A stretch of DNA of 7,189 bases, from the NCBI GenBank assembly GCA_035634055.1, contig DASQDR010000229.1:1-7189 (forward strand), read 5' to 3'. This stretch comes from JAICTV01 sp035634055. GTDB lineage: Bacteria > Planctomycetota > Phycisphaerae > Tepidisphaerales > Tepidisphaeraceae. The position numbers were made by a program, and so were the translations under genes. Positions 1-6,025 of the stretch are shown piece by piece; positions within the stretch are counted from its first letter, which is position 1, and every line of letters starts with the position of its first letter. Under the pieces are notes generated by a model. That model did no database searches and was not told the origin of the DNA. It saw nothing but the letters and a program-made list of their open reading frames with translations.

Positions 1-1469
1 GCGGCGAAGTGCTTCTTCGCCTCGCCCACCAGGTAGAAGCTGCCGGTGATGCAGACCAGGTCTTCCTTGCTCACCGCGCGGTTGGCGATCGCCAGCGCCT
101 CTTCCAGGCTGCCGGCCACCTGCGCCATCTTCCCGTACAGCTCCGTGTACTGCGCGGCCAGCTCGTTCGGGTCAGCGGTTCGGATGTTGTCGACCTTGGT
201 GAAGATCACCTTGTCCGCCCCGCCGGTGATCTTCTCGAGCATGCCGGTCACGTCCTTGTCGGAGCAGCAGCCGAAGATCAGGACCATGCTGTCGTAGGGG
301 ACGTGCTGCCCGATGGCGCGCATGAAGGCGTCAACGCTGGCGGCGTTGTGGGCGCCGTCGACAATCACCCGCGGGTTGGTGGCGATCTGCTCCATCCGCC
401 CGGGCATGGAGAGGGCCTTGAGGCCCTCCATCGCCTTCATGTCGTTGATAACGAAGCCGCGGCCCTTGAGCTTGTCGATGATCGACAGCGCCAGCCCGCA
501 GTTGATCGCCTGGTGCTCGCCGACCAGCGGGACGGCCAGGTGCTCGAACTTGGTATTGGCGGTGGTCAGGCAGACCCGGTTGTGCGGGCCGAGCATCCGA
601 CTGGACTCGAAGCGGTAGCTGAACTCGATCTGCTTGCCGACGATTTCAAGCGGCGCCCCGACCCGCTCGGCGGACTGCTTGAGCGCCGCCTCGGCCTCGG
701 GATCCTGAAGCACGCTCAGCGCCGGCACGCCGGTCTTGAAGATGCCGCCCTTCTCGGTGGCGATCTTGCCCAGGGTGTTGCCCAGTTGGGCCATGTGGTC
801 CTTGCTGATGGAGGTGATGGCGGTCACCTCCGGGCGGATCACGTTCGTGCTGTCGAGCCGCCCGCCCAAGCCGGTCTCGATGACGGCGATCTGGACCTTC
901 TGCTCGGCGAAGTACTTGAAGGCGATGGCGGTCAGCACATCGAAGTAGCTGGGGGTCGGCTTCATGCGGGCGACGATGGGCTCGACCAGCCGGACCAGCC
1001 GCGCAAAATCCGCCGTGGGGATCATCACCCCGTTGATCTGGACGCGCTCGCGGACGTCGACCAGGTGCGGGCTGGTGTAGAGCCCGACCTTGTACCCCGA
1101 CGCCTGGAGCATGGCCGCCACCATGGCGCAAGTGCTGCCCTTGCCCTTGGTTCCGGCGATGTGGACGGTCTTGAAGTCGTCCTGCGGGTTGCCGAGCTTC
1201 TTGAGCAGGGTCCGCATGCGGTCCAGGTCGAAATACTGCGGGGTGTAACGCACGATGCGCAGTCGCTCGTAGTCCGACAGCGACCCCAAGTACCGGATCG
1301 CCCGGCCGAAGGTGTTGACCGGGGACTGGGCGGGCTTTAACTCCGGAGCGAGCTTAGCCTTGTGGGAGTCTACGGCACGCGTCGTCCGGGTGGTCTGCTT
1401 GTGCCGGGACGGTGCGGCGACGGTTCGCCGCCGGGGCGTGCTGCGCTTAGCCTTCGCTCGAATTGCCAT
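1..1469 (-). CDS. folC: Folylpolyglutamate synthase / dihydrofolate synthase, 3' end cut by window
   Basis: FolC is a cytoplasmic Mur-ligase-type enzyme that uses ATP to add glutamate to folates, and in many bacteria also to dihydropteroate. 489 codons are visible on the minus strand and only the extreme C-terminus is missing. Seen: the P-loop GTKGKGS at residues 106-112 (most families have Asn where Lys108 sits), YTSPHL at 131-136, ETGLGGRLDSTN at 198-209, SKDH at 222-225, KGGIF at 240-244, DGAHN at 371-375 opening the C-terminal domain, and TGSFYLVGEAK at 475-485, typical of the family's end. The ATG at 1469 is the earliest possible start, because an in-frame TAA lies at 1484-1482. No Shine-Dalgarno precedes it. 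Residues 1-50 form an unusual basic tail (14 Lys/Arg) before the family-like segment begins near residue 53. Family assignment is firm. Whether the enzyme has both activities cannot be read from the sequence. Confidence 0.96.
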   Translation of the reverse strand, partial: MAIRAKAKRSTPRRRTVAAPSRHKQTTRTTRAVDSHKAKLAPELKPAQSPVNTFGRAIRYLGSLSDYERLRIVRYTPQYFDLDRMRTLLKKLGNPQDDFKTVHIAGTKGKGSTCAMVAAMLQASGYKVGLYTSPHLVDVRERVQINGVMIPTADFARLVRLVEPIVARMKPTPSYFDVLTAIAFKYFAEQKVQIAVIETGLGGRLDSTNVIRPEVTAITSISKDHMAQLGNTLGKIATEKGGIFKTGVPALSVLQDPEAEAALKQSAERVGAPLEIVGKQIEFSYRFESSRMLGPHNRVCLTTANTKFEHLAVPLVGEHQAINCGLALSIIDKLKGRGFVINDMKAMEGLKALSMPGRMEQIATNPRVIVDGAHNAASVDAFMRAIGQHVPYDSMVLIFGCCSDKDVTGMLEKITGGADKVIFTKVDNIRTADPNELAAQYTELYGKMAQVAGSLEEALAIANRAVSKEDLVCITGSFYLVGEAKKHFA

Positions 1470-1478
1470 AGATGGGAA

Positions 1479-1507
1479 AGTTTATCAGTTTCAGCCGGTC
1501 ACTTCAA
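1479..1507 (-). promoter_or_regulatory. Probable leaderless sigma70-type promoter of folC
   Basis: On the minus strand TTGAAG (1507-1502) and TAAACT (1484-1479) are separated by exactly 17 bases, in a locally AT-rich patch. The -10 box ends nine bases before the folC ATG at 1469. Transcription would therefore begin within a few bases of the start codon, giving a leaderless mRNA. That fits the lack of any Shine-Dalgarno. The boxes match the E. coli consensus at 4 of 6 positions each. This is inferred from sequence alone. Confidence 0.5.
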
Positions 1508-1622
1508 ATTTCGCCGGTAAGTGGTGACAGGCAATCAGGTTGAAGCAGATTGCCCGTGTTATCGGACGTGTTAAAGCTGCGGGTGGTAGTGAAAAGCGTG
1601 CGCGTGCGCTGGCGGCGAGCCG

Positions 1623-1657
1623 CGACCGGCGGACAGAACCCGCCTGCGGGCCGGTCG
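1623..1657. repeat. Inverted repeat / compound hairpin in the folC-rimO spacer
   Basis: CGACCGGC (1623-1630) is perfectly complementary to GCCGGTCG (1650-1657). Inside it CCGC (1640-1643) pairs with GCGG (1646-1649) around a two-base loop, leaving a nine-base bulge on one side. There is no T-tract, so it is not a classic terminator. It lies upstream of the rimO promoter candidate and could be a protein site, part of a transcript, or a product of GC-rich composition. Confidence 0.4.
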
Positions 1658-1690
1658 TAACATCCTCTTTGGCACGGCGAACTTACGTCA

Positions 1691-1715
1691 TCCCGCCGGC
1701 GCGGCATTGGCGGGA
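1691..1715. repeat. Inverted repeat overlapping the putative rimO -35 box
   Basis: TCCCGCC (1691-1697) and GGCGGGA (1709-1715) form a perfect seven-base inverted repeat with an 11-base centre. The right arm overlaps the proposed -35 hexamer of rimO (1707-1712), so it could be an operator. No known regulator consensus is recognised, and chance is possible in DNA this GC-rich. Confidence 0.3.
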
Positions 1716-1736
1716 CGGCAGCGCTTTCGGTAAAGT
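1707..1736 (+). promoter_or_regulatory. Candidate sigma70-type promoter of rimO
   Basis: TTGGCG (1707-1712) and TAAAGT (1731-1736) are 18 bases apart, each matching four of six consensus positions. Transcription would start near 1743 and give a leader of about 34 bases containing the rimO ribosome binding site. This also argues against a rimO start upstream of 1777. Confidence 0.45.
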
Positions 1737-1763
1737 CCCCACCCCGTTCCCCCGTTTCGCTCT

Positions 1764-1767
1764 GGAG
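1764..1767 (+). promoter_or_regulatory. Ribosome binding site of rimO
   Basis: GGAG lies nine bases before the ATG at 1777. It decides the start: the reading frame is open for 79 more codons upstream, but that stretch lacks family similarity. Confidence 0.6.
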
Positions 1768-1776
1768 TCGTCTCGC

Positions 1777-3279
1777 ATGGCCCGCTCGTCTGGCTCGTTA
1801 AATAAAGGGTCCGACAGGGCCATCCGCTCGGTCGCCTTCGTCAGCCTCGGCTGCCCGAAGAACCTCGTCGACAGCGAGCGCATGCTCGGTTTGCTCGCGC
1901 AGGACGGCTTGGCCATCACCCCCCACGCGGAGCAGGCGGACGCGATCGTCATCAACACCTGCGGGTTCCTCGAAGCATCTAAAGATGAGTCGCTGAAAGA
2001 GATCAACGACGCCATCGCCCTGAAGCAGGCCGGGTCGTGCAAGCGCGTCGTCGTCGCCGGCTGCCTGGTGCAGCGGCACAAGACCAAGCTGCTGAGCGAC
2101 GCGCCCGGCATCGACCGCTTGGTGGGTGTTTTCGACCGCGAGCACATCGTCGACGCCGTTCGCGGCAAGGAGAACCCGCGGCAGGAGCACGGGCACTTCC
2201 TGGGGAAGTATCACGATTTGTCCCGCGAACTGGTTGCCAGTGGCCAGTTGTCGGTGGCCAGTGACTTTAAGGAGACGAAGACCAACCGCCTGCCGGTGTT
2301 CGAGGACGACCGGGCGCGCCTGCGGCTGACGCCGCGGCACTACGCCTTCCTGCGCATGAGCGAGGGGTGCAACCAAGGGTGCTCGTTCTGCACCATCCCA
2401 TCGATCCGCGGATTGATGCGCTCGAAGCCTCTCGAGCAGATCCTGCTCGAGGCCAAGGAGCTCGCCGCCGACGGCGCGGTCGAGCTGAACCTCATCGGCC
2501 AGGACACCACCAGCTACGGCACCGACATCGGCTACGCCCCCGGACTGTCCGGGCTGCTCAAGACGCTCGATCGCGAGCTCAAGGACGTTCACTGGCTGCG
2601 GCTGATGTACGCCTACCCGAGCTGCTTCAGCGACGACATGATCCGCACCATCGCCGACGGCGCGAAGGTCGTGAAGTACATCGACATGCCACTCCAGCAC
2701 ATCAGCGACGAGGTGCTGTCGAAGATGAAGCGGCGGGTGACGCGCAGGCAGGTCGAGACGCTGCTGGAAAAGCTGCGGCGATGGGTGCCCGGGATCGCCA
2801 TCCGCACCACCTTCATCGCCGGCACGCCCGGCGAGACCGACGCGCAGCACCAGGAGCTGGTGAAGTTCGTGCGCGACTTCGGCTTCGAGATGATGGGCGT
2901 CTTCCCCTATAGCGCCGAGCCCGGCACGCCGATGGGCCGAATGGACGGGCAACTGCCCGACGACGTCAAGCAGGCGCGCGTCGAAGAGCTGATGCTGGTG
3001 CAGCAGGAGGTCGCCTTCGCCCGCAGCAAGGCGACCGTCGGCAAGACGATCCAGGTCCTGGTCGACCGCCCCGCCGGCCGCGATCAGGAAGACGGCTACG
3101 TCGCCCGATCGCAGGCGCAGGCGCCGGACATCGACTCGGTCGTCATCGTCGGCGGCGACACCAGGCTCCACCCGGGGCAGCTCGTCGACGTGAAGGTGAC
3201 TGACTTCCAGGCCTACGACCTGATCGCGGAAGTTCCCCGCAAGAAGGCTCGCAGCCTGAAGGTCATCGCGGCGCGGTAG
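1777..3279 (+). CDS. rimO: Ribosomal protein S12 methylthiotransferase RimO
   Basis: RimO is a radical-SAM enzyme that adds a methylthio group to the beta-carbon of a conserved aspartate of ribosomal protein S12, using two iron-sulfur clusters. The product is 500 residues; the family is usually near 440. Domains in order: an N-terminal UPF0004 domain with cluster cysteines Cys26 (SLGCPKN), Cys62 (NTCGF) and Cys96 (AGCLVQR); a radical-SAM domain with CNQGCSFC (Cys198, Cys202, Cys205), directly after LTPRHYAFLRMSEG; and a C-terminal TRAM domain at about 420-486. LTPRHYA and PSIRGLMRSKP separate RimO from its relative MiaB. The extra length is mainly a 9-18-residue N-terminal tail and an enlarged linker (about 128-183) between the first two domains. 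Part of that linker is encoded by tandem heptamers at 2235-2262. The ATG at 1777 has a GGAG at a nine-base spacing. The gene converges on the next one, with 10 bases between stops. Confidence 0.97.
   Translation: MARSSGSLNKGSDRAIRSVAFVSLGCPKNLVDSERMLGLLAQDGLAITPHAEQADAIVINTCGFLEASKDESLKEINDAIALKQAGSCKRVVVAGCLVQRHKTKLLSDAPGIDRLVGVFDREHIVDAVRGKENPRQEHGHFLGKYHDLSRELVASGQLSVASDFKETKTNRLPVFEDDRARLRLTPRHYAFLRMSEGCNQGCSFCTIPSIRGLMRSKPLEQILLEAKELAADGAVELNLIGQDTTSYGTDIGYAPGLSGLLKTLDRELKDVHWLRLMYAYPSCFSDDMIRTIADGAKVVKYIDMPLQHISDEVLSKMKRRVTRRQVETLLEKLRRWVPGIAIRTTFIAGTPGETDAQHQELVKFVRDFGFEMMGVFPYSAEPGTPMGRMDGQLPDDVKQARVEELMLVQQEVAFARSKATVGKTIQVLVDRPAGRDQEDGYVARSQAQAPDIDSVVIVGGDTRLHPGQLVDVKVTDFQAYDLIAEVPRKKARSLKVIAAR
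2235..2262 (+). repeat. Four tandem heptamers inside rimO
   Basis: Four consecutive seven-base units occur: TGCCAGT, GGCCAGT, TGTCGGT and GGCCAGT, with consensus (T/G)G(C/T)C(A/G)GT. They are read in frame as part of VASGQLSVASD (RimO residues 153-163), in the linker between the cluster-binding and radical-SAM domains. They resemble short tandem heptamer repeats known from cyanobacterial genomes, and (T/G)GTCAGT-like arrays I recall from planctomycete genomes, usually between genes. Confidence 0.6.
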
Positions 3280-3289
3280 TGATCCACCG

Positions 3290-3979
3290 TCACATCACCG
3301 CCCCGCCCTCGGCGGCGCTGTCGAAGGCTTCAACCACGTTCCGCCGCCGCGCGTACCACCACACCACCGCCGGCCAGGCGATTCCTAGCAGCACCGCCAG
3401 GCCCACCGCGATCGTCCTGCTCGTCGCGCGCGTCGTTGGCGAGAGGTGCTGCTGGACCTGGTCCATCAGCGGGAAGACCTTGGCGAAGTTGACCGCCAGC
3501 GCCGCGACCGTGAGCGCGATCCAGCTCGCCGACCACGCCACGAGTGCCCGCCGCGCCCATGGGTTCAGGGACATCGCGTAGATCGAGGCGAACAACTGCA
3601 CGAGCCCCAGGACGAAGCTGGCGATGACGGACCCGACGGCCCAGGCGCCGAGCGCGCGGTCAGCCAGGACCGCCCGCGTGACGCCGTCGGTCGCCTTGAG
3701 CATGAGCATTGACGCGTAGAGCTGCGCCACCAGCACCCACGCCGCATGGACGGCGCCCAGCAGTCCGATGACCACCACGCCGCGCGGGCGGAAGACGACG
3801 GCGGGCCGCGACGGCGGCGGCGAAGGCGGCAGCGGCTCGACCTGGGGCGCGTTGGCCGCGGGTGATGGCGTCTCCGCCGTCGCCGGTCGCCGCCCGGGCG
3901 TCCGCCGCGCCGTCGGCTTCGGATACGTCGGCGGTGCGGCGGAGCGGGTCGGGTACGGCGGCGGGACGCGCGTGGGCAT
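3290..3979 (-). CDS. Proline-rich four-helix membrane protein of unknown function
   Basis: I do not recognise this 229-residue protein. Residues 1-66 form a low-complexity tail with 22 prolines, including PPPYP (6-10) and PPTYP (16-20). Four hydrophobic segments follow at about 68-92, 110-136, 143-165 and 188-209. The loop after helix 3 (about 166-187, KVFPLMDQVQQHLSP) is polar, and RRR at 211-213 follows helix 4. No catalytic motif or signal peptide is apparent; positive residues before helix 1 suggest the tail is cytoplasmic. The ATG at 3979 follows AAGGGG (3987-3982), although only two bases separate them. The frame stays open to 4231, but that extension is Arg/Ala/Pro-rich and looks like read-through of GC-rich spacer. 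The gene converges on rimO and diverges from pgsA, so it is probably transcribed alone. I see no convincing promoter; an AT-rich island (GATTAT on the minus strand, 4045-4040) lacks a partner -35. A real gene is likely; its function is unknown. Confidence 0.75.
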   Translation of the reverse strand: MPTRVPPPYPTRSAAPPTYPKPTARRTPGRRPATAETPSPAANAPQVEPLPPSPPPSRPAVVFRPRGVVVIGLLGAVHAAWVLVAQLYASMLMLKATDGVTRAVLADRALGAWAVGSVIASFVLGLVQLFASIYAMSLNPWARRALVAWSASWIALTVAALAVNFAKVFPLMDQVQQHLSPTTRATSRTIAVGLAVLLGIAWPAVVWWYARRRNVVEAFDSAAEGGAVM

Positions 3980-4104
3980 ATCCCCTTCTTCGGCTATCGC
4001 CGCCGCCCGCCCAAGGCCGCCGCCGCACCGACGCGACCGATAATCTGCCGGCGCAGACCGCAAAGGTGCCACGGCATCGAGCGCGGCGACGACAAGCGCG
4101 GCTG

Positions 4105-4143
4105 GCCCAGCGCGGGGCGCGAGCAGCGCCGCTCGCGCTGGGC
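4105..4143. repeat. Strong inverted repeat upstream of pgsA
   Basis: GCCCAGCGCG (4105-4114) and CGCGCTGGGC (4134-4143) are perfect ten-base complements. A G-T and a G-C pair can extend the stem by two, leaving a loop of about 15 bases. No T-tract follows on either strand. It could be a cruciform, a transcript hairpin in a leader, or a compositional accident. Confidence 0.45.
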
Positions 4144-4146
4144 GGC

Positions 4147-4174
4147 GCGCGGGCGGCGGTGCGCGGGCGGCGGG
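4147..4174. repeat. 14-base tandem duplication, two copies
   Basis: GCGCGGGCGGCGGT (4147-4160) is followed directly by a second copy (4161-4174) differing only in the last base. It is non-coding and probably arose by replication slippage. Confidence 0.6.
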
Positions 4175-4203
4175 GCACGGGCGCCCGCCCTCGCCGCCGC
4201 GGC

Positions 4204-4232
4204 TTGGACCCCGCCATGCCAGTCCGTACAAT
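4204..4232 (+). promoter_or_regulatory. Candidate sigma70-type promoter of pgsA-uppP
   Basis: TTGGAC (4204-4209) and TACAAT (4227-4232) are separated by 17 bases. The -10 box matches the consensus at five of six positions, which stands out in DNA this GC-rich. Transcription would start near 4239. That lies downstream of the ATG at 4216 and would favour the in-frame GTG at 4255, or a TTG at 4243, as the pgsA start. Confidence 0.45.
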
Positions 4233-4983
4233 CCGCCCCCGATTGGTCCGGCACGTGCCGAATCTCATCACCGGCTCCCGCCTCGTTCTTGCCGGCGCGT
4301 TCTTCGCCCTGCTCTCGTTCTACCAGTACGAGGGGCGCGGCGACCCGTACCTGCTGATCGCGGCGTTCATCATCTACGTCGCCGCGCTGATCTCCGACTG
4401 GCTTGACGGCTACCTGGCGCGCAAGTGGAAGGTCGAAGGCGCGTTCGGGCGGGTGGTCGATCCGTTCGCGGACAAGATCCTGGTCCTGGGGACCTTCATC
4501 TTCTTCGCGGGCAAGAACTTCATTATCCCCGACTCGCAGTTCCCCGCATCGCACAACCTGGTGAAGACGATCACCGGGGTGGCGCCGGGGATGGTCGTGC
4601 TGCTGCTGGCGCGCGAGCTGCTGGTAACGAGCCTCCGCGGGATCAGCGAGTCCGGCGGGCAGAACTTCGGCGCGGTCTGGGCGGGGAAGTTCAAGATGGG
4701 GTTTCAGTCCGGGACGATCCTGGCCATCCTGGTCTACGTGACGTTCCTGCCCTGGATGCGCGCCAACGGGCACACGAGGGTCGAGCAGGTCGCGACGGTG
4801 CTGCGCGACGTGGGCATCTGGGGGACGATCCTGATCACGCTGTACAGCGGGCTGACGTACATCCGCAAGGCGGTCATCCTCTTCCGCCAGCCCGGCCCCG
4901 CCGCCGCCGCCGTGGACACCCGCGGCGACCCCGCCGCCGCCAGCACCGCCCCCGCCTCCGCTCCCGCTGAGAGGACCGCTTGA
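4216..4983 (+). CDS. pgsA: CDP-diacylglycerol--glycerol-3-phosphate 3-phosphatidyltransferase
   Basis: PgsA makes phosphatidylglycerophosphate from CDP-diacylglycerol and glycerol 3-phosphate, the committed step to phosphatidylglycerol and cardiolipin, in the inner membrane. The product is 255 residues from the ATG at 4216. The full CDP-alcohol phosphotransferase signature D-x2-D-G-x2-A-R-x8-G-x3-D-x3-D is present: Asp61, Asp64, Gly65, Ala68, Arg69, Gly78, Asp82, Asp86. PNLITGSRL (15-23) matches the family's N-terminus, and ARELLVTSLRG (132-142) with AGKFKM (156-161) point to PgsA rather than another phosphotransferase. Hydrophobic segments lie at about 22-38, 46-60, 86-98, 122-138, 166-180 and 199-222. 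Residues 227-255 are a low-complexity Ala/Pro tail not expected in the family. The start is uncertain: the GTG at 4255 (before PNLITGSRL) fits both family length and the promoter candidate. The stop overlaps the uppP start. Confidence 0.92.
   Translation: MPVRTIRPRLVRHVPNLITGSRLVLAGAFFALLSFYQYEGRGDPYLLIAAFIIYVAALISDWLDGYLARKWKVEGAFGRVVDPFADKILVLGTFIFFAGKNFIIPDSQFPASHNLVKTITGVAPGMVVLLLARELLVTSLRGISESGGQNFGAVWAGKFKMGFQSGTILAILVYVTFLPWMRANGHTRVEQVATVLRDVGIWGTILITLYSGLTYIRKAVILFRQPGPAAAAVDTRGDPAAASTAPASAPAERTA
4971..4975 (+). promoter_or_regulatory. Ribosome binding site of uppP
   Basis: GAGGA lies four bases before the TTG at 4980, at the very end of pgsA. It supports the non-ATG start of uppP. 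Confidence 0.5.
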
Positions 4984-5846
4984 GAGAGTACCTGCTTGCC
5001 CTGTTGTTCGGCGTCGTCGAGGGCGTCACCGAGTTCCTGCCGATCAGCTCCACCGCGCACCTGCGGCTGCTCAAGCCGCTGTTCGGCATCCCGCTGAGCG
5101 ACCCGTACTGGAAGATGTTCGACGTGGTCATCCAGCTCGGCGCGGTCCTGTGCCTGCCGGTCTTCTTCCGCGGTCGGCTGTTCCAGTTCGCGCGGTCTTT
5201 CCCCAGGAACCCGACCACCGGCGAGCGCGACCTGCTCAACCACCCGGTGACGCTGGTGGCCGTTGCCTTCACCCTCACCGTCATCCCGGTGCTGCTGCTG
5301 AAGAAGGTGGTGAGCCAGAACCTGGAAGCGCCGGCGGTGATCGGCGCGGCGCTGCTGGTGGGCGGCGCGGTGATGTGGGCGGTGGACGCGGTCTTCGACC
5401 GCCCGCGCACGCAGGACGTTACCCACATGAACGTGCTCCAGGCGGCGTGGGTCGGGCTGGTGCAGGTGCTGGCGGCGGTCTTCCCCGGCACCAGCCGCTC
5501 GATGGCCACCATCGCCGCCGGGCAGACGGTCGGACTGTCGCGGGCGGCGGCGCTGGAGTTCTCCTTCCTCGTCTCGATCCCCACGATGGCCGCCGCGTGC
5601 CTGAAGGACCTCTACGACGCCCTGAAGCCCGGCCACGACGCCAGCGGGCTGACGCCTGCATCCATCACCACGCACCAGTGGATCACGCTGGCGATCGGCT
5701 TCGTCGTGTCGTTCTTCGTGGCGTGGGTGGTGGTGGCATGGTTCATGGGATGGGTGCGCAAGCGCGGGTTCGTGCCGTTCGCCATCTACCGGATCGTGCT
5801 GGGGCTGGGGGTGCTGATCTGGGTTTATCGCTCGACCCGCGCCTGA
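4980..5846 (+). CDS. uppP: Undecaprenyl-diphosphatase (UppP/BacA type)
   Basis: UppP removes a phosphate from undecaprenyl diphosphate in the inner membrane. This regenerates the lipid carrier for peptidoglycan and other surface polymers and is linked to bacitracin tolerance. The product is 288 residues, normal for the family. The first active-site motif EGVTEFLPISSTAH (14-27) supplies Glu14, Glu18, Ser24, Thr25 and His27, aligning with E. coli Glu17, Glu21, Ser27, Thr28 and His30. The second motif FPGTSRS (168-174) carries Ser172 and Arg173, followed by LEFSFLVSIP (192-201), also typical. Several hydrophobic segments are evident, the last at about 265-283. The start is TTG at 4980, within the four-base TTGA overlap with the pgsA stop. 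It follows GAGGA and places the first motif at the usual distance from the N-terminus. Translation is probably coupled to pgsA and both share its promoter. No clear terminator follows. Confidence 0.96.
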   Translation: MREYLLALLFGVVEGVTEFLPISSTAHLRLLKPLFGIPLSDPYWKMFDVVIQLGAVLCLPVFFRGRLFQFARSFPRNPTTGERDLLNHPVTLVAVAFTLTVIPVLLLKKVVSQNLEAPAVIGAALLVGGAVMWAVDAVFDRPRTQDVTHMNVLQAAWVGLVQVLAAVFPGTSRSMATIAAGQTVGLSRAAALEFSFLVSIPTMAAACLKDLYDALKPGHDASGLTPASITTHQWITLAIGFVVSFFVAWVVVAWFMGWVRKRGFVPFAIYRIVLGLGVLIWVYRSTRA

Positions 5847-5971
5847 CCGGGTGGCGCCCGCCCCGCTTGCCTCCGATCGCGCCCGCCGCCCGGCTCAATT
5901 CCCGTGGATTCCCCCGCGCCCCGATCGTAGACTCTTCGGGTGGCAGCCGACGCGGAAGTGCGGCGGTGGCC

Positions 5972-6018
<47 letters not shown>

Positions 6019-6025
6019 AGAGCGC

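Larger units (their letters stand above)
1470..1776. other. Divergent intergenic region folC / rimO
   Basis: This 307-base spacer separates the divergent folC and rimO starts. From folC outward it holds the folC promoter candidate (1479-1507), a compound hairpin (1623-1657), an inverted repeat (1691-1715) and the rimO promoter and ribosome binding site (1707-1767). Base composition near 1480-1560 is visibly less GC-rich than the genes. The rimO reading frame stays open back to 1540, but that extension looks non-coding. I see no convincing small gene or tRNA. Confidence 0.7.
3980..4215. other. GC-rich spacer between divergent membrane-protein gene and pgsA
   Basis: This 236-base spacer is extremely GC-rich, except for a short AT-richer island at 4039-4046 and the promoter-like start of pgsA near 4204. 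It contains a long inverted repeat (4105-4143) and a 14-base tandem duplication (4147-4174). Frames are open through it on both strands, as expected from the composition, but their translations are low-complexity Arg/Ala/Pro/Gly. Confidence 0.6.

Noticed and set aside
9..1340. A 443-codon open frame on the plus strand opposite folC
   Set aside because: It is antisense to folC, whose frame carries every family motif. The translation is low-complexity (Val/Asp/Leu/His/Gly), as expected from the complement of a GC-rich gene.
1540..1776. N-terminal extension of rimO by 79 codons
   Set aside because: The extension lacks family similarity and contains the likely promoter and inverted repeats. A good GGAG precedes the ATG at 1777.
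1798..3171. A 457-codon open frame on the minus strand opposite rimO
   Set aside because: It is antisense to a clearly conserved rimO and has no recognisable motif; long antisense frames are common at this GC content.
3303..3315. CCGCC-CTC-GGCGG stem as a terminator between the convergent genes
   Set aside because: Only five base pairs, no T-tract, and inside the coding region of the membrane protein.
3980..4231. N-terminal extension of the proline-rich membrane protein on the minus strand
   Set aside because: The added residues are Arg/Ala/Pro/Gly-rich, cover the repeats in the spacer and would overlap the start of pgsA. The ATG at 3979 has an AAGGGG upstream.
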